Source: Welwitschia mirabilis
Lineage: Eukaryota > Gnetophyta > Gnetopsida > Welwitschiales
DNA length: 64,000 nucleotides
Direction of reading: 5' to 3'
Assembly (NCBI GenBank): GCA_051453625.1
Contig: JBOZIK010000001.1
Coordinates: forward strand, 189,393,154-189,457,153
A program made the position numbers and the translations under genes. The first letter of the stretch is position 1, and every line of letters begins with the position of its first letter. The notes below the pieces were generated by a model. The model saw only the letters and a list, made by a program, of their open reading frames with translations, did no database searches and was not told the DNA's origin. Positions 11,475 to 22,080 of the stretch are shown here, one piece after another.

Positions 11475-12629
11475 GATAATAGGTGTAAATAAGAATTTTT
11501 GTGAATCAAATTCCTATTAACCACAACCCTAGGTCTGAAAATTATAAAAGTGGATAAATAATTCTTAATAGTGACAAATGCTTATGAAGAAGGAATAGGC
11601 ATATTCATGATGCAAAAAGGAAGATTAATTGCTTAAAAATCATGCAAGTTAAACAAACATGAGTGTAACTATCTAGTACATGATTTAGAATTGCTAGCTA
11701 TCATTTACTCATTGAAAGCATAGAGATACTGCTTTTGAGAGGGAAATTTCAAATAAAAACTAATAATAAAATTTTAGAATTTTTGCAAAAACATCATTTT
11801 TTAAATATAAAACATGAATATGGATGGAATTATTAGCAGAGTATTATTTCAAGCATAAATTCATGCCTAGAAAAGAAAACAAACTTCTAGATCCTCTTAG
11901 TCACATGTCATACATGATGATCTGTAAATGGCCAAAGAAATCAAAGCAAAAGTGTCATAATATGAGCTATTCAAAGAGATTTGAATCAAACTTATTAATA
12001 ATAAAGAAGTTTTTCCTTTTTATTTAACTACTGATAAAATTTTAATGAGGCCAAATGAAGTTTATTTTCCATGAGGTCATGGCATTTTTAATTACTTAGG
12101 AAAGCACATGAAGTTCATATGCAAGTTACACAGGATTTGAAAAAACATACATCACCTTAATAAAGTAGTATTATTAGCTAAGAATGTAGGTTAAGGAGTT
12201 TATTAAATGATGACTACTATGCCAAATAATTAAGTTAGAATAGTAAAAAGGAACTAGATTCTTAAATTCTTTGGGAGTTCCATCCTGAAAATGGAAAGAA
12301 ATTACCATGGATTTCATTACATCTTTTTCCAATATGAACAAAAAACATGATGTTATATTTATTTGTTGAAATTGGCTCACCAAAATTACACATTTTATTT
12401 CAATTAAAATCATGTCCAATACAAAAGAGATTATAATCCAGTTTTTAAGATAAATATGTTGCTTACATGCAATTTCTAAAATTCTCATCTCTGATAGAGA
12501 TCTAAAATTTATATCAAACTTTTAGTAAGAGTTATTTACATAGTTAGGCGCTTAAGTAATTTTTAGTATAGATTTTCATATAGAAATAGATGAACAAATA
12601 GAATGAGTAAATCATATTTTAAAAGACAT
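11475..12629 (+). mobile_element. Chromovirus-like Ty3/gypsy fragment (RNase H to integrase)
   Basis: This copy resumes at the DNRC equivalent and covers RNase H (YEEGIGIFMMQKGRLIA, ELLAEYYFKHKFMPRKEN near 11824-11885), the linker, the zinc-binding region and the integrase core (WISLHLFPI-like start at about 12300, MSNTKEI, then an IDEQIE block near 12585-12600). The integrase glutamate equivalent (the E of DEQIE) is still present, unlike the copy at 21420. Frameshifts and stops occur throughout. It ends at a gap. Confidence 0.75.
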
Positions 12630-12729
12630 NNNNNNNNNNNNNNNNNNNNNNNNNNNNNNNNNNNNNNNNNNNNNNNNNNNNNNNNNNNNNNNNNNNNNNN
12701 NNNNNNNNNNNNNNNNNNNNNNNNNNNNN
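12630..12729. other. Assembly gap (100 N)
   Basis: A 100-base spacer, probably of unknown true length. Gypsy integrase sequence on the left does not continue on the right. Confidence 1.
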
Positions 12730-15700
12730 AGCATTTATCTGTTAGTTTATCTGCAAAACAACTCAAAATACCCTATCAAATACACTTAAGTTGGCGTCAC
12801 AACAAGTCCCAATTGGCACTGTTAGGTCTCAGTGCTTAAGTTAAGCATCTCAAGCTAAATGGAACATATTTGAGTGTGGAAGTTCAACATCCCAATGCAA
12901 ATCAACTTAATAATATATGGTTATTATTAATTTTTAAAAATTGTGTTGGAGGCATTATCAGTTTTTACAAATTTTCAGGAACTATAAACCATGAAAATGA
13001 TTCAGGGAAATGGGAAACGATAACATTTCTATCTGTAGAAGTAGCACAAATGTTTGTATCTCAACTTAACAATTTGGAAGTGGAAGGATTTTCTTTGTTA
13101 GTCTTTTCATTGAATTTGTTTGATAGGTTTGAAAATAAAGCACTTGCATATCTTGTTGTAAGAGCAACAATCATGTGAACTTAGCAAAGAAGTGGTAATA
13201 ATTAAATGTACCATTAATGATGTTGATGGAGTTGCATTGTCATGCTTAGGGAAAGAGATAAGAACATCAATTGTATAATTGTAAGTATGGAAAAAAACAC
13301 GGTTCTATATTCAGGGCTAATCTTGATGCATATGTCATAGAGCACTAATTATTGCAGACTTTAAAGCTTTTTATAGATCTTGTCATTTTGGATGCTTTTA
13401 TTCTCAGAAACCCTACTACTCAGTAACCTTCAAAATCTATCTATAAAAAAGGCTTAATAAAAGATCTTTCTGTGTTTATTTCTTGAAATAAATTTTAGGT
13501 TGTTATTTGTTATTCAGACACAAAGTATTAGTATTCTTGTGCTCTAGATACATTAGAGGGAAGCAATCATCTGAAGGAAGCAAGAGCACTTATCCATCTT
13601 CAAGAAATAATTCTTCTTGAATGCTTGTCTTGGCAAAAGATAACCTATCAACAAACATTTTACAGCATATTATTAATTACCTATCATATATTTGATGTCT
13701 TAGAGAATGAATTAGCCATTTGGTTAATTTATTTTCATAAGAGAATCCTAGTAATGTTAGGAAAAACTTTTGTTCTCTGATTTTATAAAATATTTTTAAT
13801 AAAGAATGAACTCCATTTTGAAGTTCATCCTCTCTACATCTTTCACATAAGCACTAAGTCTGTCAACCTCATTCTGTAATTCATGATTTTGAGGTTTAAT
13901 TTCCATTCTTATTACTATTAAAAATTTACAAGAATGTAATATGATGCTTTAAATTAATGACAATCTTCACCTAATAGTAAATTTCATTCATAAGTGCATC
14001 TGTTTGTATTACAAAGACTGATACTACTTGTTACAAGGTGAAGATATCCTCAAATAAAATGGAATTAGTTGCAAAATGTAGGTTAATGTTGTAGTAGCTA
14101 ACTGAAGGTATTACAATAGAACATGATAAGCTTAATCTTGAAGTCTTGTAACTTCTCTTTCATCAACAAGGTACTGAAATTTTACAATTATTGGAAAGAG
14201 AGATAGAAACTTATCTAGTATTTGACAAGTACAACTTAAGAATCAAGATTTTTTGTCTAGCTCAAAAAATTATCAAAGCAATAAAAGGTGTTGTAGAAGG
14301 CTTAATGCTATTCTCTAAAAACTAGTATCAAATGTTAAAGGGTGAATGCATAGGATCACATGCGTGGATAGGTGTTACACCCAGGGAGGCCATGTTGAAA
14401 TGGCTTGACTTGTAGCTGCAATTTTAAAAAAATGCAAAGTGCAAGTATTTGGCGTCATTTTTGTGATTGGATTAGGTACTCATGCTGGAAGGATATTTCA
14501 TTCTTGATACATGTCATCATATTTTGTGTGATCGTGGAAGTAGAGAGATCAAAACTAGAGCTAGAAATAGTGTTGCTAAAGTCACCACATGTGTGATCGA
14601 ATGGTCACTTTGGAATCATTGGGTTGGAAGGATATTGTTTCGACTTATAGGTATTTTACTTTTTAGATTACTAGGCCTTTAATGAGTGATTAAAATGCAT
14701 AATTTTATATATTGGATTTTGTGTAACAAGGAACTTGATATTGGAATAGTCACATATAGTCCTCTAGAAAGGGGCTTTTTAGCCATTATACCTAAAATTA
14801 TTTAAACTCTTGCAAATAATGATATCAGAAAGGTTCGTTCCTCACACTCTTATACTTTGTTTACCCATTTTGGAGTCTAATCAGTAATCTATAAATCTTA
14901 AGTAATTTTTTATCAAAATAATAAAAATAAGTTATTGTAGTCTTACCAATTACCAGTCTTAAGATTGAGTTTAGAAAAAAGCAATTTTTCTTCAGATATT
15001 CCCTGTGAATAATATTACTAGTATTATTCATAAAATATTGATGAGCATTGTCTTCAGATATTCCTTGTAAGACAAAATCCATTGATTCTATTATCTTGAG
15101 TTGATAAGGCTCCTTGTTCTCAACTTGATCCTATCACCTCTTGATTTTATGTTAATTAAAATAGTGTTCTTAGACCTTTCTTCCTACAACTTATTAGATG
15201 AGATACTTTTTTATTATGAAAATGCATCTAATAATTTATCATCACCTTTTTAATTTTAAGCATTGGATAAGCAAGCATCACTATCATCCTACTTTTGGAT
15301 TAGCCTAAAGAAAAATGAATTAACCTTTGCATACCATGGGTCTCATGTTTTTTTTCAGATTGTTTTTGTAGGTAATACTTCACTAAAAGATGTAAGAAAA
15401 ATGGATCAACATTTGCATACCATGGAAGTACCACTTGGAACTGGTATTTCATAATCAGGTACTATGTACCTATCAATTGAATTCTCCCACATTATTCTGA
15501 ATATGTGATATGCTACATTTGGGCATCATTTAATTCATAATTAACATTTTCTCTCTCTTAGTTTTTATTTTTGGGTTAATCATAGCCTTTATTTATCTTT
15601 ATGGATATGCTAAGCTTACATGAATTATTTTTAATTCATAATGTATGTTCTATCAATCATTTAAATTGATACTATAATTTACAATGGTTTCTCACTTACT

Positions 15701-16191
15701 TGGTTGCATAAAAAGTCTAGAATTATTTAAACAAACTTAACAACATAATCATCCCAACAACTAAATCCTTAATTATCCTCTTGTTCCTATTTAATCTTTT
15801 TTTATAGGAAATCCCTCCTTTTAGCCTAAAGAATGCCCTTAAGGTTTGGCAGTAAATCCTCTTGTATTTTTTAAAAGTTGCACCACTTAAAATTACTTGC
15901 CTTTTTCTAGTATCATAAATCTTTGAAGTGGAACCCTCTTTTATAATCTATTTAGGTTTCATTTTATCTTCCAACAATCTTTTCATTTTCTCCAAGGACC
16001 TTAAATGGTAGGCATTATTTCGATAAGTTCATTGTTATCTTTATAAATGCTTGAATTACTGCTACATTTATTGGATGTTATTATGAGATTAAGGATTACT
16101 TTAACTTTTAAAACTAGACTGCTAAAGTGGATTACTTAAGATACCATGCCTACAAAAATGTGAACAATGATTGGCTTTACCTCCTCACTAA
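12730..16191. other. Non-retroelement-like stretch with weak open frames, not identified
   Basis: There are no retroelement motifs that I can see. A plus-strand 102-codon frame at 12870-13178 (with FKNCVGGIISFYKFSG and VEVAQMFVSQLNN) and a stop-poor plus-strand stretch near 13560-13780 (HLKEARALIHLQEIILLECL) read like old plant exons, but I cannot name a family. Short frames at 14405-14682 and 15263-15454 have no recognisable content. This may be a decayed low-copy gene region. Confidence 0.35.
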
Positions 16192-17103
16192 AAGGTAAAA
16201 GAAGCATTCACAAATGATTGTCAGATATACTATGAGCTGAATGATGACGTTCACAAAACTCAAACTCAATTTGATTGCTTAAATAGTAAGGAACATAAAC
16301 CCATTTCTGCTACTGCTTCTGAAAGTTTTCTTGTCGAATTTGAGAGGTTCCATTACAATGGTGATAAATCTGAAATAGGACCTTGTACTCAAGTGGAATG
16401 TGCAACAATCCATGATTATTTTGAAGAAGTGACATTTAACTTGAATCATGTAGTAGAGTATTCATCTAGTAGAGTATTCATCTTATATAGCTGAGGATTT
16501 TTACCTATTTCCAGCTATGAGTCCTTTGGTTTTTTCTATTAGAACTATATACATGAATAAGATCTACTTTTCCCAAGCTCTTCTTAATCACATCATTTAG
16601 AAATTTCTTATGATATTTATAGAAGATCTTTAGAACTTAATCATAATAAAAACTATGCTAAAGCAAGTTTTGCTAGTAGCTTTGGAGATACCTATGACAT
16701 CCACTTGCACAAAAATTTAGGCTCATTAAGATATGTCTACAATATTCTGAGCAGAGACAAAATAAATCTGAACTCTTATCAAATTTTAATTTCATTTCAT
16801 TTTTTAAAGAGGATGACTTGCCTTGTAGAGAGTTGAGGTTATTGGAAAACATCAATAGGATTTGAGGGACTTCAAAGAAGATATGAACTTGTTTTAATGG
16901 AAATTGAAAGTCATCTACAAATGCAAAGAGTTCTAAGGCATAGTGTCTTAGATAAGGATCATAATCCTTCCACAACTTGCCTAATGAAGACAAAAAATAC
17001 TTTGAAGATAGAAATAGAGCCTTCAATTTCTAAAAGCCTTAGTACTAAATTATTAGTATCTCTTGGGATCAAAACACCCTTTCTTGATCTAGCTTCAAGT
17101 TAA
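16192..17103 (+). pseudogene. Possible decayed plant coding region, unidentified
   Basis: From 16192 to about 16485 one plus-strand frame stays open for about 97 codons without an initiator Met and has protein-like composition (YYELNDDVHKTQTQF, FERFHYNGDKSE, ECATIHDYFEE). Further stretches in shifted frames follow, including KEDDLPCRELRLLENINRI near 16807 and a 68-codon frame at 16897-17103. The mix of charged residues is unlike random AT-rich DNA. I do not recognise the protein. A minus-strand frame at 16673-17026 overlaps, so strand is not certain. Confidence 0.35.
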
Positions 17104-17275
17104 AAAGAACCTTTCATTTGCTCTTCATCTTCTAATCTGAAAGTTCATTCTAAAAATTCATCACCCAACTAGAAAGTCTAAAAATTATAATAAGGCCTAC
17201 TAGACTTCAAGAATGGAGTAGCATGCTCCAAATCCTTATTTCTTAAAAACTTTTTATCTAGGATCTTAGAAATGT

Positions 17276-17960
17276 CTAAATCCTCTCTGGTAAGAACTTC
17301 CATAGCTACTTTTGTGTCGTCCTCTAATATTCCTTGATAAGCTCACCCAAATCTAGCTTCACCTAGAATGTTTCTAGGGCTAAGTCTACCTATGGCTTTT
17401 TCAATTTCTTTTAAAGTGAAAACTCTTACAAACCCTAAAGAGGCAAGCACACTTAAAAGAAATGATAATGAAATCAATCTTGTCATGCCACTAGATAGGT
17501 AAGAACTATTACCTAATCTTTTTGTCATAGATGATGCGCATGTGGGCATTAAGGTCCAATAAGGCCTTTCTTATTGTTTGAAAAATTTTAACATGATAAT
17601 GTAGATAGTAACACAGTAAGCAGCAACAACAACAATAGTTTCACCATATATTTTTTTTAATTAATTTTATGTATGTCCACCTCCAAAGGTTATTTACCAT
17701 GGAAGCCTCTACTACTACCATTTGCATTGACTCTAATGATTACATTCGCAAGAGGGAAAGGTGATGAAGGAAGCCCTGGATAATTAATAAAACTAACCTA
17801 GTAATCCCTAAAAATTGTCTTATTAATGGACAACTTCTTTTTACTAAAATATTTTAAAAGTTAATAAAGCTGTTATGCTATCAAATTTATCTTCTAGTGG
17901 AACTAAAGCATATTAATGGTGTCTCTTCCCTCTCCTAGCATGAAAGCACAGGAGCTAGAG
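17276..17960 (-). pseudogene. ALE2-like receptor kinase exon relic (ectodomain end, TM, start of kinase)
   Basis: The minus strand, high to low, gives VPLEDKFDSITALLTF (about 17915-17865), a YPGLPSSPFP segment (about 17785-17760), a hydrophobic membrane-like stretch with TIVVVAAYC (about 17640-17570), a Ser-rich juxtamembrane segment (MPTCASSMTKRLGNS), then FTLKEIEKAIGRLSP, NILGEARFG and YQGILEDDTKVAMEVLTRED ending near 17276. This order matches ALE2-type receptor-like kinases of land plants (plasma membrane, epidermal and embryo surface signalling in Arabidopsis). The glycine-rich loop GEGGFG reads GEARFG and is followed by a stop; the VAVK lysine reads VAME. The match ends after RED, where an intron or truncation may lie. 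Frameshifts separate the ectodomain part. Confidence 0.65.
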
Positions 17961-18569
17961 ATCAAAACAAAACGTATATACATTCACTACCTTGGCATCT
18001 AGCATGAAGTATCTCATCAGCTAGCGGCATAGTTCTAATCATTTGTCTCTTAGTAAGAAGTGCTTCATCCTTCTCTAAATTTTGTGAGCTTTCTTTCATT
18101 GCCAAAGAATGGATGGAATTAGTATTCATCATACTGACATTGCAGGGTAACCCTTTGGCCTTCTCTATGAAGGTCAAATGCCTCTACTACTAGTTCCTTT
18201 CTGAGGATTACTTTTAGCTCTCTAACTTGGAAAGAATCTACTAGGTTCGAATCGTCTGGTCTACCTAGTTATGGTGGAAGCCATAAAAATTGACATAGTG
18301 TCTTTCTTAATTTATTTACTTTAGTTTTTGAAAGGCCATGAAATTTCATAGCTCTATGTGAGTGTAAGGCTCATGTTAGAAGGTTTCTCACACAATCGAT
18401 AAGCTCATGTTCTAATTTCTCACTTTGTCTGCCCCTCACTAATGATGTTCTTAATGAAAATTTTAAAAAGGGAGAAGGTAAACCTCTTATTAAATGTCCT
18501 TTGATTTCTTTCTACACAAAGCTACCAAAAAACCTCCAATCAAAGGACCACATCATGGTTTAGGGATAT

Positions 18570-18819
18570 GCTAATGATACCATAGGGGCATTTATTTTAT
18601 TATTTTTTCCCCTAGGTGAAACTTTTGAGGTGTTTTTGATTTTGATGCATTTATAAAAATAAATGCCCCAAAATTCCTTTAGAGGATCCAAAATTGCTTT
18701 TGAGGCATTTAATGTTAAAAACACCTCAAAATGAATTTTAAGGTGTTTTTATTAAAGTGTTTTGTAAGAACTTTTAAGGCATTTTAGAAACACCTTAAAA
18801 GCCTATATTTCTTGTAGTG
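18570..18819. mobile_element. CACTA-type DNA transposon terminus
   Basis: The segment ends with ATTTCTTGTAGTG (18807-18819), the complement of CACTACAAGAAAT, the terminal inverted repeat of many plant CACTA elements. The adjacent 230 bp holds repeated subterminal motifs in both orientations around the cores aaggtgtttt/aaaacacctt and ggcatttt/aaaatgcc, typical of CACTA subterminal repeats. I find no matching opposite end (CACTACAAG) to the left in the window and no recognisable transposase, so it is a truncated element, a solo end, or one whose other end has decayed. Confidence 0.65.
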
Positions 18820-19069
18820 GTAACTACAACACAAGAGTAGCTACAGGCAAGAAAAAGATTATCCACAGTAGTTCAAATAGGTTTTGTATGATACGAATTC
18901 TCCATAATTAAACTTAAATGATTTTTATAAAAATTACCTATAATATTTCTCAGTGATTGTGGTACTAGTAATACTTTTATTTCTTTCAATCTTTCAAGTT
19001 GTTTCCAAGATAAAATTATTAGGGAACCAACTTCTAGAGTAGAAGTTGCATGAGGAAAAATAATTACTT

Positions 19070-22000
19070 AATTATGTCACTATGTACATTTAAATTTTAC
19101 AATTAATATTTACATTTTAGTAATAAACTTTATGTCTTTAATATTGGAAACCATGAAGCAATTTTGGAAATTCCCTTTTTGGAAAAATATAACATTAAAT
19201 CATCATTTAAAGAGGGAACCATACTTATTCCTACTTCATCTAGAAGAGGAATTGTAAAAGAATAGAAGAGAAGGAAATAAGTATTATTCATTATGAATAG
19301 AGAAATGAAGAAATCCATTAGGATGACTTAGTTATTTTTTGCCATAGTAACAAACAAAGCAAAAGTATATTTGCCTACTAAGTTGTATGAATTTTGAAAA
19401 TCATTCAAAGACAAAGTTGTTTTACCACCAAAGATGAAAGTGAAACATTTAATTGATCTTGTGCTAGAATCTTAGCTAGTTTCTAAGCAACATATAGTTT
19501 TTTAGTTATTAAAATCAAAGAGCTAAAATTATAGATTTAATAGCTAGTAAGTGAGGGCAAAATTAGGCTTAGTGTATCTTGTTAAGGAGCAATAATTTTC
19601 TTTATAAAGAATAAAGATAGATCACTAAGGGTTTGCATTAATTACTACTAGTTGAATAAGTAACAATAGAGAATAAGTATCTACTACCTTAAGTTGATGA
19701 TATTTTTCATTAGCTCTAGGGACAAAGTTATTTCACTAAAATTAACTTAAAGTTAGATTACCACCAAATCCATATTAAAGAAGATAATATTTTAAAAATA
19801 GCTTTTTGAACCTGATACAGCCATTTTGAATTCACAGTTATATCTCTTGATTTGATAAATGCTCTCATAACATTTATGACATTGATGAATAATATCTTTA
19901 ATTCTTACTTAGATTAGTTTATTACTATTTTCATGGATGATATTTTAATTTACTCCAAAAGCAGAGAATGATACATCAAATATCTGAAGGTAGTTTTGCA
20001 GTTACTCAAAGAAAATATTTTGATAGCTAGGCTAAGTAAACGTGAATTCTTTAAGAATTAAATCCCCTATGTAGGACATTTTATATTAGAACAATATTTA
20101 AAAACTAATTCTAGAAAGGTACAAGTCATAAGGGAATGGGTTAAACCAAAAACACCCATCAAAGTAAAATGATTTTTTAGTCTTACAGGATTTTACAGGT
20201 ATTTCATCCAAAATTTCTCAAAAATTACTAGCCCAATGATAAATCTAACTAAAGACAAAGTTCCATTTCATTTTAATAACAGGTGTAAAGAAGCATTCTT
20301 GTATATCAACCTCCTATTAACTGCAACCCTAGTTCTAAAATTTCAAAATGGATAAAGACTTCTTAATAGTTACAGATTCTTGAGAAGAAGGAACAGGTGC
20401 AGTCTTAATGCAAAAAGGAAGAGTAGTTGCCTATGAATCATGTAGGTTAAATAAATGTAAATGCAACATTAAATGCATAAATTGGAATTACTAGCCATAA
20501 TTCATGCATTAAAAGTATGTAGACACTACATTTTAAGAAGTAAATTTCAAATAAAGAATAATCATAAGAGTTTAGAATTTTTGTAGAAATAACATCTTCT
20601 AAATATGAGACCATGAAGATGGATAGAATTATTAAAAAAATATGATTTCAACCTTAAATTCATGCTTCAAAAAAAGAACAATGTTGCAGATACTCTCAGT
20701 TGCATGTGATATATGATGATTTGTACAATAAGTCCTTAAATGACTAAAGAAATTAAAGAACGAGTGTCACAAGATGAGGTATTCAAAAAAAACTGGTATA
20801 AACTTATAAATAATAAAGATATTTCTCCTTCTATTTAACTACTAATAGTATTTTGATAATACAAAATTGAGTTTGTATTCCTAGTGAACCTTGGTGTTCT
20901 TAATTACTTAAAGAACCACCTGAAGCTCCATACAAAGGTCATCTAGGCTTTGCAAAAACATACATTGCTTTAAGAAAGTGGTCTTATTAGTCAGGAATAA
21001 AGTTACATGTTAAAGAGTTTATCAAAGGATGTCCAATATGACAAGCAATTAAATTATAATAGCAAAAGCCAACTAGATTCCTCAAATATTTGGGAGTGTT
21101 GTTCTAGAATTAGGAAGAAATTACTATGGATTTTATTATAGGCTTGCTCAAGACTATTAAACAATGTGATATTATATTCATATACATGGATCAATTCACC
21201 AAGATGACATATTTCATTCTAACCAAAACCACGGCCACTATAGAAGAGATTGTAACTCAGTTTGTAAAGGAAGTTTTTCATTTACATGGAATTCCTAAAA
21301 TTAACATTTTTTGATAGAGATCCAAAACTTTTGTATCAAATTTTTGGTAAGAACTCTTTAAGCAATTAGGTACTTAAGTACATTTTAGTATCACTTTTCA
21401 TCTAGAAATAAATGGACAAATAAAATGAGTGAGTCATATCTTAAAAGACATTTTAAGAATTTATGTGGCTAGCAAGCTAAGAAGATGGAAAGAATTCCTT
21501 CACTTGACAAAATTTGCTCATGAAGATTCAATCAAATGTTCTCCATTCTAGGCTATGTATGAAAGAAATTATGTAATGCCAGTATGATAGACAAATTTGA
21601 TACAAAAATATAAAGAAGAAAAACAAGAAATTCAAAGAATGAAAGAAGTAATAAAAAAATATAAAAACACCTATAGGATGCACAAGATATATACAAGAAG
21701 TATTTTAACTAGAGACATTCCCATCATATTTTTCAAATTGATGATCAAGTATTATAAAGGATTAAACCTAAAAAAGTAGCCTTAAAATTGGGAAAGTATG
21801 ATAAGTTAACTTCCTGATTTTGTAGACCTTTCCATATTATTACAAGAATAGGAGAATTGACATACAAACTTTACCTTTTTGAAGAATGATCCTATGTTTA
21901 TCTAGTATTTCATGTTCTTCTTGTTAAACCTTATCACTTAGGGAAATTTAATGATTATATTATGAATTGGAAGAAATACCTTGTAAAATCTAATTTCACT

Positions 22001-22080
22001 TTTATAATTAACCCTTTTGTTATTAAGGAGCATAACAAAAGGAAATTAAGAGAATGATCTCATTATAAGTAGTATAGTTG
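19070..22080 (+). mobile_element. Chromovirus-like Ty3/gypsy pol (protease to integrase), decayed
   Basis: A long decayed pol. In order: a post-protease block (AILEIPFLEKYNIKSSF, about 19155-19205), an RT entry block (LPPKMKVKHLIDL near 19425), the YLLP-VDDIFHQL block (about 19680), FTKINLKLDYHQIHI, HFEFTVI, FMTLMNNIFNSYLD and the catalytic box FMDDILIYSKS (about 19929-19965). Then FIQNFSKI, RNase H (FLIVTDS, TGAVLMQKGRVVAYES), the LEFL/ELLKKYDFNLKF segment, an integrase zinc region in which CPIC has become CPI-stop, the integrase core (21126-21314) and a C-terminal KLGKYDKL...FCRPFHIITRIGELTYKLYL block ending near 22000. Many stops and frameshifts make it inactive. Confidence 0.85.
21126..21314 (+). 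pseudogene. Gypsy integrase catalytic core, first half
   Basis: A 62-residue open stretch carries MDFIIGLLKT, YMDQFTKMTYFI, ATIEEIVTQFVKEVFHLHG and IPKINIF, the standard core of gypsy integrase, which joins element DNA to the chromosome. The following SDRD block is broken by a stop. Downstream, the HPQTDGQTE equivalent reads FHLEINGQIK (about 21400-21425), so the catalytic glutamate position has become lysine. Confidence 0.8.

Noticed and set aside
14405-14682. Two overlapping plus-strand frames with Cys/Trp-rich text
   Set aside because: No family recognised and the two frames overlap; left inside the unidentified 12.7-16.2 kb stretch.
17343-17549. The 68-codon minus frame taken as a stand-alone gene
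   Set aside because: It is only the open part of the receptor-kinase relic, and a stop follows directly after the mutated glycine loop.
18190-18262. tRNA-like segment with ggttcgaatc and an A-box-like tagctctctaacttgg
   Set aside because: The arms do not pair into a cloverleaf and the last B-box base is off; it could be a SINE head, but support is too thin.
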